A DNA stretch of 64,000 bases, from assembly GCA_031291415.1 (NCBI GenBank), contig JARLJB010000276.1, forward strand, positions 1-64,000, given 5' to 3'. Shown here in pieces: positions 52,196 through 59,230 of this stretch. The position numbers were made by a program, and so were the translations under genes. The notes under the pieces are model-generated. The model had not been told where the DNA came from and did not search any database. It saw nothing but the letters and a program-made list of their open reading frames with translations. Origin of the DNA: Telmatospirillum sp. GTDB lineage: Bacteria > Pseudomonadota > Alphaproteobacteria > Rhodospirillales > Magnetospirillaceae. Each line of letters opens with the position of its first letter. Position 1 is the first letter of the stretch.

Positions 52196-52675
52196 ATGGC
52201 CGGAAGCGTCAACAAAGTCATTCTCATCGGCAATCTTGGCCGCGATCCGGAGGTCCGCCACGCTCAGGACGGATCGAAAATCGTCAGTCTCAACATCGCC
52301 ACGTCGGAGTCCTGGAAGGATCGCGCCAGTGGCGAGCGCCGTGAGAAAACCGAATGGCACCGCGTCGTCATTTTCAATGATCGTGTCGCCGATATCGCCG
52401 AGCAGTACCTGAAGAAGGGCAGCAAGGTCTACCTCGAAGGAGCCCTTCAGACCCGCAAATGGACCGACCAGGCCGGAACTGAAAAATACGTTACCGAGGT
52501 CGTCTTAGGTCGATTCAAAGGTGAACTCACCCTCCTTGATGGACGCGCCGACGGCAACCGTCCTCCGGCAGCAAACAGTCCCGACGAATATGGAAACCCA
52601 CACGATCGCGATGACCACGCGGGGAGCGCCGGTACTGACCCTGCACCGGAACTCGACGATGAAATCCCTTTCTGA
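52196..52675 (+). CDS. ssb: Single-stranded DNA-binding protein
   Basis: 159 residues. OB fold NKVILIGNLGRDPEVRHAQDG, EKTEWHRVVIFNDRVADI, YLKKGSKVYLEGALQTRKW; then a polar linker and the C-terminal acidic tip DDEIPF that docks replication proteins. Phage replication or recombination factor. Confidence 0.93.
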   Translation: MAGSVNKVILIGNLGRDPEVRHAQDGSKIVSLNIATSESWKDRASGERREKTEWHRVVIFNDRVADIAEQYLKKGSKVYLEGALQTRKWTDQAGTEKYVTEVVLGRFKGELTLLDGRADGNRPPAANSPDEYGNPHDRDDHAGSAGTDPAPELDDEIPF

Positions 52676-52682
52676 GGTCACG

Positions 52683-53093
52683 ATGGAAAAGCATCTGTCC
52701 ACCCCTGCCAAAGATGCCCCGTGCCCAATGTGCAGCGGTACGGGCTATCAGCTCGAATGGCCATGCGAGGCATGCGGCGGCAATGGCCAGCCCAAGGCCA
52801 AAGCTGGGGAACCCTCCCGGCCCCACGGTAGTAAACGTCAGTCGGATGGCCTGCCATGGTCAGACTGCAAGGTGGCCTTCGATCTGAATACCGATCCCGA
52901 TGATTTCTGGACTTGGTACGACGGCGAAGGGCGGCACCTCATGCCCCGAGGATGGGGGCTGAATGAAACAGACGGAACTGGCGCGCGATATGTGGCGGTG
53001 TTCCGCGTCGAGGTCATGCCGAGTGCAGAAGATGGAGCGACGGTAGCCCATCTGATCAAGTCATTTGAGGCTCGGGAGAAACAGCATGGCTAA
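52683..53093 (+). CDS. Cys-knuckle early protein
   Basis: 136 residues from ATG 52683. DnaJ-type zinc finger segment CPMCSGTGY ... CEACGGNGQ, then an acidic domain with FWTWYDGEGRHLMPRGWGL. No J domain. Function unknown. Confidence 0.6.
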   Translation: MEKHLSTPAKDAPCPMCSGTGYQLEWPCEACGGNGQPKAKAGEPSRPHGSKRQSDGLPWSDCKVAFDLNTDPDDFWTWYDGEGRHLMPRGWGLNETDGTGARYVAVFRVEVMPSAEDGATVAHLIKSFEAREKQHG

Positions 53094-53358
53094 GAAATTT
53101 TCCCGGTTGGACTCTCGCTGCCTGCATTGCGAAATCCTTGATCTGGTCGGGGATCACATAGCCCTCGGCCTGTCCATCAACGAAGTGATTTTCAAGCAGG
53201 TCGAGGCATTATCCAGCGTTCTAGCTGGGGCGGCGCTGGCCATTCGCGAAGAGATGATGACCGATGCCATCACTCGTATACGCGAGATGACCGCGGAGTC
53301 AGCGAACCGGCGCGTCGCCGCTGGTGTCCCCTTCTACGAAGTGAGGCGCCGGCAATGA
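53086..53358 (+). CDS. Hypothetical protein
   Basis: 90 residues; CLHCEI near residue 12 and helices that resemble phage replication accessory proteins. Overlaps both neighbours. Function unknown. Confidence 0.55.
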   Translation: MAKKFSRLDSRCLHCEILDLVGDHIALGLSINEVIFKQVEALSSVLAGAALAIREEMMTDAITRIREMTAESANRRVAAGVPFYEVRRRQ

Positions 53359-53948
53359 CCGTTCCCCTCCCCGCCATCACCATTTGGCAACCCTATGCGT
53401 CCTTGATCGCGACCGGCGCCAAAATCTACGAGACGCGCGACTATCCTCCGCCGGCCCACCACATTGGCAAGCGCATTGCCATCCATGCAGCGAAGAGCAC
53501 TGAAGATCTGCGGTTCCTACAGGATTACCTGATCTCCGGCTTACGCGCGGACCACCCTGACGCTCAATGCGATGCCATCGTTACCGCGCTGAAGAACGCC
53601 GGCTTTTCCAAACTGGTGGACATGCCGCGCGGCGCTGTCGTCTGTACCGCAGTGCTGGCCGCCGCCTATCGATGCGGGGCTGTCGATAACACAGGCAAGG
53701 TTTTCGTCACCCGTTGGCTGCCCGGTAATAGCGATCCTCTTTTCATTCAATCCGACCCCTTTGGCAATTACTCGCCGAACCGCTGGGCATGGTTGCTCAA
53801 AGACGTTCAACCGCTCGCCGCGCCAGCACCAGCCCGTGGCAAACAGGGCTGGTGGAGCTGGTCCCCGAACCTTCAATCCGATTCCGCCCTGCTGTCACAG
53901 CGGCGGCCATCCGCGCCGGGCGGTTCCCCGGAACTTTTCCTGGAGTGA
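53355..53948 (+). CDS. ASCH-domain protein
   Basis: 197 residues: ITIWQPYASLIATGAKIYETRDYPPP and GKRIAIHAAKS are the ASCH/PUA-like start, with FGNYSPNRWAWLLKDV at the end. ASCH proteins bind RNA or modified bases; some are ribonucleases. Overlaps the upstream gene in ATGA. Confidence 0.8.
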   Translation: MTVPLPAITIWQPYASLIATGAKIYETRDYPPPAHHIGKRIAIHAAKSTEDLRFLQDYLISGLRADHPDAQCDAIVTALKNAGFSKLVDMPRGAVVCTAVLAAAYRCGAVDNTGKVFVTRWLPGNSDPLFIQSDPFGNYSPNRWAWLLKDVQPLAAPAPARGKQGWWSWSPNLQSDSALLSQRRPSAPGGSPELFLE

Positions 53949-53957
53949 TTAAAATAG

Positions 53958-54506
53958 ATGACCCAATCCAATCTCGCCATGAAACGGCCCGAGCCGGTTG
54001 TACCGGCATTGGGTGAAGCGTTTGGCGGCGGCATCGTCGGCAACATCACCCCCTGGGCTGGTGGTCGTCAGGCCATCGTCATCGTTGCCGACAAGACTGC
54101 CGGCGGCGACCTGGGTGAATTCGCCTGGGATCCGGACTATGACGATGCGCCGGGCGCCAAGTCCTTCACCGATGGTCTGGCGAATACCGACGCCATCAAC
54201 GACGGCCAGCACCCCGCCGCGCAGGCCGCCCGCGCCTATCGCGGCGGTGGCTTCGATGACTGGCAGTTGCCCGCGCTAGCCGAGCACCTCGGCCTGCTGG
54301 CCAATCTCTGCCCGATCTGGACGGAGATGCCGGCCTTCAAGACCGGCGGCGAGCAGGCCTATGAGGAGGCCCCGTACTGGACCTCTACCCAGTCCCAGTT
54401 CTACCAGCTCTACGCCTGGACCCAGCACTTCGGGAGCGGCCTCTCGGACTACTGGAGCAAGGGCAACGACTACCGGGTCAGGCCGGTCCGCATTGTCCTG
54501 ATTTAA
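53958..54506 (+). CDS. DGR target protein 2 (DUF1566/C-type-lectin-like)
   Basis: 182 residues, paralogue of the 48144 gene with conserved GAKSFTDGLANT, GGFDDWQLPA, LCPIWTEMPAFKTGGEQAYE and YWTSTQSQ. The variable repeat covers residues 146-179; nine of the ten template Asn codons are changed here (Tyr, Leu, Tyr, Thr, His, Leu, Tyr, Ser, Gly). No secretion signal. Weak ribosome site; ATG 53958 chosen, ATG 53979 possible. Directly upstream of Avd, the classical target position. Confidence 0.9.
   Translation: MTQSNLAMKRPEPVVPALGEAFGGGIVGNITPWAGGRQAIVIVADKTAGGDLGEFAWDPDYDDAPGAKSFTDGLANTDAINDGQHPAAQAARAYRGGGFDDWQLPALAEHLGLLANLCPIWTEMPAFKTGGEQAYEEAPYWTSTQSQFYQLYAWTQHFGSGLSDYWSKGNDYRVRPVRIVLI
54393..54492 (+). 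repeat. DGR variable repeat VR2
   Basis: 100 bases matching the template except at 12 positions, all adenines in the template, in nine AAC codons. Only the tenth AAC is unchanged, as in VR1. Confidence 0.92.
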
Positions 54507-54520
54507 CCTTTTGACTATTT

Positions 54521-54542
54521 CCCCGCCGCTTCGGCGGCGGGG
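54521..54542. promoter_or_regulatory. Hairpin downstream of VR2
   Basis: CCCCGCCGC-TTCG-GCGGCGGGG, 28 bases after VR2; same stem as after VR1, different tetraloop. Absent after the template repeat. Confidence 0.75.
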
Positions 54543-54566
54543 TGCCGATCCCAGAGGAGATTCCGA

Positions 54567-54914
54567 ATGGCCCTCGCCACTGACTTGGCGATTTACCACG
54601 ATGCCTACGAGCTTCTGACGCTGACCACGAAGCTCACCGGGCAATACCATCGGAACTTTCGCGATCTTGCGCGGGATATCCGCGCGGAAGCGACGGCCGT
54701 CGTAAAGAGCATTTACACGGCCAATTGTACCCGCGACAAGGCTCCGGCGATCCAGCGGTTGCGCGAACACCTCGGTACACTGCAGCTGTTCTTCCGCCTG
54801 TCGACGGATCTGCGACAGATCTCCCCTGGGCAATTTGGGTCCACGGTGAAGCTCACCACCGCCGTCAGCAAACAGGCGACTGGTTGGCTCAATTATGCAA
54901 AGGCTCGCGCCTGA
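54567..54914 (+). CDS. avd: Avd-like DGR accessory protein
   Basis: 115 residues, four predicted helices, basic (RDLARDIRAEATAVVKSIY, AIQRLREHLGTLQLFFRLSTDLRQI, TTAVSKQATGWLNYA). Matches the four-helix-bundle Avd family, which forms a pentamer that binds the RT and the template RNA. Ribosome site GAGGAG. Between target 2 and template, the usual place. Confidence 0.85.
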   Translation: MALATDLAIYHDAYELLTLTTKLTGQYHRNFRDLARDIRAEATAVVKSIYTANCTRDKAPAIQRLREHLGTLQLFFRLSTDLRQISPGQFGSTVKLTTAVSKQATGWLNYAKARA

Positions 54915-55191
54915 TGTCCGGCGGTCAAGGCCACCGGGCCTGCGCGCATCATATGGTCGAGTTAGCGGCCACTTTGGTCGCTCCAAGCGCCAGCAGGATA
55001 CGGCGGACTGCTCCCCGCGCGTCCCGGCGCAGTTTGGCCGCCGTCGATGCCTTGGCGCAATCGGCGGCCCGACGTGTAAACACCCGACATCTCCCAGTTC
55101 AACCAGAACAACGCCTGGAACCAGAACTTCGGGAGCGGCAACTCGGACAACTGGAACAAGAACAACGACTACCGGGTCAGGCCGGTCCGCA
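54915..55191 (+). ncRNA. DGR template RNA region (avd-TR-RT interval)
   Basis: Intergenic from the avd stop to the template end. In studied DGRs the template RNA starts at or near the end of avd and includes sequence flanking the template that is required for cDNA priming. Boundaries are inferred; the transcript probably extends into the RT gene. Confidence 0.5.
55092..55191 (+). repeat. DGR template repeat TR
   Basis: 100 bases with 31 adenines; ten AAC codons in the register of the targets. Non-adenine positions are identical to both VRs. It ends one base before the RT start codon and is not followed by the VR-type hairpin. Confidence 0.92.
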
Positions 55192-55192
55192 C

Positions 55193-56308
55193 ATGAAAGC
55201 ATCCTTCCGCAGTGAAATCACCGTGGCCCAGGTTTTTGAGGCCTATTACGACTGCCGACGCCGCAAGCGCAATACCGCCGCCGCTCAAACGTTCGAGATC
55301 GACCTCGAGGCAAACCTGATGCAGCTTTACGAAGAGCTGCAATCAGGTGCCTGGTCGCCGTCGCCGGCGTCGGTGTTCGCCATCAAATATCCGAAACCTC
55401 GGGAAGTTTGGGCTGCACAGTTTCGCGACCGCATCGTCCACCATCTTCTTTATGCCGAGATCGGCCCGATCTTTGAGCGCGCATTCATTCACGATAGCTG
55501 TGCCAGCATCAAAGGCCGTGGCACGCTCTATGCCGCCGATCGGCTGAATGACCATTTGCGCAGCGCCACCGAGAACTGGACGCGCAAGACGTTCTATCTG
55601 AAGGCGGACATCCGATCCTTCTTCGGGTCGATCCGCCAGGACGCGCTGTTCACGATCCTCGCACGCCGGGTCCGCGATAACACAATGCTCGATCTCTGTC
55701 GCAAGCTGGTCTTCCAGGACATCCGCCGCGATGCGGTGGTGCAGTGTTCCAGCCGCGATCTTGCCCTGGTGCCACGGCACAAAAGCCTTTTCCACGCACC
55801 GGCCGGCGTTGGGCTGCCGATCGGCAATCTGTCATCGCAATTTTTTGCCAACGCCTTGCTCGATCCGCTCGACCAGGCGATCAAACGCCGGCTTGGGATG
55901 CGCCATTACGTCCGCTATGTCGACGATATGGTGATCATCCACGAATCACCGGCCGTGTTGTTGGATGCCGCGAACGCCATTCGCGCACACTTGGCCGGCA
56001 TTGGCATGCAGTTGGCCGAGAGCAAGACCTTCGTTGCGCCCGTCGACCAGGGCGTCGATTTCGTCGGCCACATCCTTCGACCGCATCGCCGATCCGGTCG
56101 GGCGAAGACCCACCGCAATGCCTTGCGTCGCGTCATGGCCGCGCCGATCGACGAGGTCGCGGTCTGTTGCAACAGCTATCTCGGACTCTATCGGCATGTT
56201 GGCAGTCTCGCCCAGCGAGAGGCGATCTGCCGCGTCGGCGCCATGCGCGGCCTGCGGTTCGACCAGGCACTTACCAAAGTCATTTGGAAGGAACCAATCC
56301 ATGGCTGA
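55193..56308 (+). CDS. DGR reverse transcriptase
   Basis: 371 residues. Motifs: FRDRIVHHLLYAEIGPIFE, LKADIRSFFGSI with the first catalytic Asp (D139), the DGR-diagnostic VGLPIGNLSSQ (I210-Q216) and the catalytic YVDD (242-245), then VDFVGHILRPHRR. Start at ATG 55193, two bases past the template; no clear ribosome site. This class copies template RNA with adenine misincorporation together with Avd. Overlaps the next gene by eight bases. Confidence 0.93.
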   Translation: MKASFRSEITVAQVFEAYYDCRRRKRNTAAAQTFEIDLEANLMQLYEELQSGAWSPSPASVFAIKYPKPREVWAAQFRDRIVHHLLYAEIGPIFERAFIHDSCASIKGRGTLYAADRLNDHLRSATENWTRKTFYLKADIRSFFGSIRQDALFTILARRVRDNTMLDLCRKLVFQDIRRDAVVQCSSRDLALVPRHKSLFHAPAGVGLPIGNLSSQFFANALLDPLDQAIKRRLGMRHYVRYVDDMVIIHESPAVLLDAANAIRAHLAGIGMQLAESKTFVAPVDQGVDFVGHILRPHRRSGRAKTHRNALRRVMAAPIDEVAVCCNSYLGLYRHVGSLAQREAICRVGAMRGLRFDQALTKVIWKEPIHG

Positions 56309-57509
56309 TGCCACCACAATCGAATGGATGATCGCCGTCGCCAGGTCGCGCGGGACGCGCCCCGCCGTCTGGAACCCGATCCGCGGCTGCAGGCCGGCGT
56401 CGGAAGGTTGCCGGAACTGTTGGGCCGCCACCGTCGCCAACATGCGCCAGAACAATCCACAGTTGATCGATCAATACCAGGGGCTGACCGCGAAGGCCGC
56501 CGACGGCCGCCCGGTATTCAACGGCGCCACACGTCTCATCGAGAAAAACCTTGATCTGCCGCTGCGCACCAAGAAGCCGACGGTCTATTTCGTTTGCTCA
56601 GAAAGCGACCTGTTCGGCGAGGCAGTCGAGGATGAATGGATCGACCAGGTGTTCGCCGTAGAGGCGCTATGCGAGCAGCACCTTTTCATCCATCTCACCA
56701 AGCGGGCGGCACGGATGCGGGCCTACTTTGCCGGCATCCCCGAAATGCCCGACCAACCGGCCGCGCGCGATGCAATGGTCGAGGGAGCCGCACAGAACAT
56801 TTATCAGGCTCGCACGGGCGAAGATCCCGCTCTGTGGCTGGTCGTGCATCTTCCGCTTCCAAATGCATGGTTTGGCGTCTCGGTCGAGGACCAAGCGGCA
56901 GCTGACGAGCGGATTCCCGACCTTCTGGAAACTCCCGCGGCACTCCGCTGGATCAGCGCTGAACCGCTGTTGGGACAGGTCGATCTCATCCGCATCGGCT
57001 ATGGGGAAGACACCTTCGACGACTGCGGTGGTCACCCGGAAAGCGACCGCGGAGCCGTGGCAACCGGATGGTGGTGGGACGTCACCACCGGCAATTTCTG
57101 GAGTGATAACCGCAACGCTGATGGTTCGCGTGAGGGCCTTGAGCTCATTGGCCGCTATCCACGCATTGACTGGATCGTAGCCGGCGGCGAGAGCGGACCC
57201 CATGCCCGACCCATGCACCCGGATTGGGCGCGATCCCTGCGCGACCAGTGCGCGGCGACCGACGTCCCGTTCTTCTTCAAGCAATGGGGTGAATATCACC
57301 CCAGCGCCGAACACGATCCAGATCCACGTCGTTGCGGCGACACCCCGGAAGCCATCCACGTCACCGGCGACCGCGAATTCCGGCCAGGCGAGCAATATCG
57401 CCTTATAGCATCGAAAGCCCCTGGCTGGGCCGGGATGTGTCGGATCGGCAAGAAGGCTGCTGGCCATCTTCTCGACAGTAAAGAGCACCTGGAGGTTCCC
57501 AATGCCTGA
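56301..57509 (+). CDS. Gp37/Gp68 (DUF5131) family protein
   Basis: 402 residues. WNPIRGC ... SEGCRNCWA is the conserved cysteine cluster (three Cys that may bind a metal or Fe-S cluster); further motifs are FVCSESDLFGEAV, WFGVSVEDQAAADERI, RWISAEPLLG, WIVAGGESGPHARPMHPDWARSLRDQC and PFFFKQWGE. Common in phages; biochemical role unknown. Start overlaps the DGR RT stop, so translation may be coupled. Confidence 0.85.
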   Translation: MADATTIEWMIAVARSRGTRPAVWNPIRGCRPASEGCRNCWAATVANMRQNNPQLIDQYQGLTAKAADGRPVFNGATRLIEKNLDLPLRTKKPTVYFVCSESDLFGEAVEDEWIDQVFAVEALCEQHLFIHLTKRAARMRAYFAGIPEMPDQPAARDAMVEGAAQNIYQARTGEDPALWLVVHLPLPNAWFGVSVEDQAAADERIPDLLETPAALRWISAEPLLGQVDLIRIGYGEDTFDDCGGHPESDRGAVATGWWWDVTTGNFWSDNRNADGSREGLELIGRYPRIDWIVAGGESGPHARPMHPDWARSLRDQCAATDVPFFFKQWGEYHPSAEHDPDPRRCGDTPEAIHVTGDREFRPGEQYRLIASKAPGWAGMCRIGKKAAGHLLDSKEHLEVPNA

Positions 57510-57684
57510 CCTTCGCCGCCTCGACTGGATCCTGGAAAAGGCCGAGCTGGGCGAAAGCAAGCTATCGGTATGGGAACGCAACTTTGTCGACGATCTCGGC
57601 CGCCGCCATGAACGCCAGGGCGGCCTGACGCTATCTGAGCGGCAATGGGAGATCCCCGAAGCCGTCGCGGAGAAAGCGGCATAA
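57502..57684 (+). CDS. Small phage protein
   Basis: 60 residues: LRRLDWILEKAELGESKLSVWERNFVDDLGRRHERQGG. A common small companion in alphaproteobacterial prophages near integrase. Overlaps both neighbours. Function unknown. Confidence 0.65.
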   Translation: MPDLRRLDWILEKAELGESKLSVWERNFVDDLGRRHERQGGLTLSERQWEIPEAVAEKAA

Positions 57685-57971
57685 TGCCTAGGCTTCCTGA
57701 GAACTGGCCCTCTGCCGCCCTGCCGCGTCTCATGAACCGCGAGATCGCCGCCGCCTATTGCGGTGTCAGTCCCGGGACCTTCGATGCCCAGGTCGAGGAC
57801 GGCACCTATCCGGCCCCTCTGCCATCAGACGGCCATCGTAACGTCCTGTGGGATCGCGAAGAACTTGACGCCGCGATCACCGCGCGCAGACTGAACGCGA
57901 CGCCCGTCCCCAACGGAAACAAGGGGGCCACGCCGAGCCGCAAGGACTGGCTGGCCGACTATAGGCAATGA
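57684..57971 (+). CDS. AlpA/excisionase-like HTH protein
   Basis: 95 residues: LMNREIAAAYCGVSPGTFDAQVEDGTYPAPL and VLWDREELDAAI form a MerR/AlpA-type winged helix found in excisionases. Immediately before integrase and overlapping it in ATGA. Likely the directionality factor. Confidence 0.75.
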   Translation: MPRLPENWPSAALPRLMNREIAAAYCGVSPGTFDAQVEDGTYPAPLPSDGHRNVLWDREELDAAITARRLNATPVPNGNKGATPSRKDWLADYRQ

Positions 57972-59065
57972 TTATCCGGCTCAAAGGCATCAACAAGGTT
58001 CGCGGCCGAGACGGTAAAATCCGGTGCTACGACCGCATTACCGGCCTGCCTATTCAGGCGGAATACGGCACAGACGCTTTCGTGCAGGAAGTGCTGGCGG
58101 CACGGAAAAAATTCGACGAAGAGAAAGCCGAAAAGGCAAAGGTTCCCAACACGTGGGGTTGGCTAGTCGTCTATTACAAGTCTACCTCGAAGTGGAGCAA
58201 CCTCGGCAAGCGGACCAAGGAGGACTATCAGGATGTCCTCAACTATATGGCCAATCTCGACAAGATGCCGCTCGCCGAGATGCAGCCGGAATGGGTCGCA
58301 GAGTTCGTTGAACTGACCTACGGAAAGCGAAAACGTCGCTTCGCCAACTATGTCCTGGCAGTGATCAGCCGCATCTGGAACGTCGGCCGCGCCGCAGGCA
58401 AATGTCCGCACCCCAACCCCACCGACAGGGAACATAAGATTTCCAAGCCACGCGGCGAGCCAAAGAGGAACCGCGCCTGGAAGGCCGACGAGGTTGCCTC
58501 CTATTTCGGCGTGGCAAGCCGGCAATTGACGATCGCCGCCGCCCTGGCACTGATGGCCGGCTGGCGCGAGGGAGACGTGTGCGTTTTGCCTCGCCGCTCC
58601 TATGACGGCGAATCGATCATGGGCCGACAGGGTAAGACGGACAATCTGGTCTGGATCAAGGCCATGGCCATGCTGCGCGCGATCATTGACGCGGAAATAA
58701 AGCGGCTTCCGCGTCTTCCCGACGCCCCGCTGGTGATCAATGCCAGGGGTTCCGGATTTACGGAGAGCGGACTGCGAGCTTCTTTCTTCAAGGTCATCCG
58801 CAAACTGGAACAGGAAGGCAAGGTTCAGCCCGGTCTGACGTTCCACGGACTTCGCACCACCCTGGCGACCTGGATCGCGGATGCCGGCGGCGACACGCGC
58901 GACATTGCCGCAGCGCTCGGCCATGCCACCGAAGCGATGGCGATTTATTACGCACGGGAGGCCGATCAGAAGCGCCGAGCGGCCTATGCGATCGACCTGG
59001 TGGAACAGTCGGCGAACGAAATTTTGCAAAACATCCGGACCGATTTTGCAAAACAGTCAGGATAG
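57968..59065 (+). CDS. int: Tyrosine integrase
   Basis: 365 residues. The SAM-like core-binding domain spans about 60-150. Catalytic residues: Arg200 (MAGWREGD), Lys near 223, H293-x2-R296 (HGLRT), His319 (LGHAT), Tyr327 or 328 (AIYYAREAD). Drives recombination at the tRNA-Met attachment site 45 bases downstream. Candidate arm sites lie within its 3' end. Confidence 0.93.
   Translation: MIIRLKGINKVRGRDGKIRCYDRITGLPIQAEYGTDAFVQEVLAARKKFDEEKAEKAKVPNTWGWLVVYYKSTSKWSNLGKRTKEDYQDVLNYMANLDKMPLAEMQPEWVAEFVELTYGKRKRRFANYVLAVISRIWNVGRAAGKCPHPNPTDREHKISKPRGEPKRNRAWKADEVASYFGVASRQLTIAAALALMAGWREGDVCVLPRRSYDGESIMGRQGKTDNLVWIKAMAMLRAIIDAEIKRLPRLPDAPLVINARGSGFTESGLRASFFKVIRKLEQEGKVQPGLTFHGLRTTLATWIADAGGDTRDIAAALGHATEAMAIYYAREADQKRRAAYAIDLVEQSANEILQNIRTDFAKQSG
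59022..59054. promoter_or_regulatory. Candidate integrase arm-type sites (right)
   Basis: TTTTGCAAAAC at 59022-59032 and again at 59044-59054, starts 22 bases apart (about two helical turns), within the integrase 3' end. A third copy is near the left end. Confidence 0.55.
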
Positions 59066-59076
59066 CTGACATATTA

Positions 59077-59108
59077 AAGGCCCTGAAATCGAATGATTTC
59101 AGGGCCTT
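59077..59108. terminator. Bidirectional hairpin between int and tRNA
   Basis: Perfect 14-bp stem (AAGGCCCTGAAATC with GATTTCAGGGCCTT) around a four-base loop. Followed by TTTAATAT on the minus strand, so it likely ends tRNA transcription; could also stop int transcription. Confidence 0.7.
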
Positions 59109-59109
59109 A

Positions 59110-59156
59110 GATGGTAGCGGAGGAGGGACTTGAACCCCCGACACGCGGATTATGAT
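59110..59156. repeat. attR-type repeat within tRNA-Met
   Basis: 47 bases identical to 9316-9362. Contains the 3' half of the intact tRNA. Confidence 0.92.
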
Positions 59157-59188
59157 TCCGCTGCTCTAACCAGCTGAGCTACTCCGCC
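59112..59188 (-). tRNA. tRNA-Met (CAT)
   Basis: 77-nt cloverleaf with encoded CCA. The acceptor starts GGCGGAG and ends CTCCGCTACCA; D arm has AGCTGGTTAGAGC; anticodon loop ATCATAA; T arm TTCAAGTC. The D arm and GC content suit elongator Met; tRNA-Ile2 (lysidine-modified CAT) cannot be ruled out. The prophage restores its 3' half. Confidence 0.93.
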
Positions 59189-59230
59189 AAAAGCTTGGAA
59201 GGCGGTTTTTATCGGCTTGGCTTGCCGAAG

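Larger units (their letters stand above)
9316..59156. mobile_element. Prophage integrated in tRNA-Met (lambda-type head, Mu-type tail)
   Basis: Bounded by a 47-bp perfect direct repeat (9316-9362 and 59110-59156) covering the tRNA-Met 3' half from the anticodon loop through CCA. The integrase lies next to the intact tRNA copy. The content is a complete-looking phage: packaging, capsid, contractile tail, fibres, lysis, replication, control and integration modules, plus a DGR, a toxin-antitoxin pair and an exported moron. The only clearly broken gene is the DNA adenine methylase near the left end. Confidence 0.92.
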
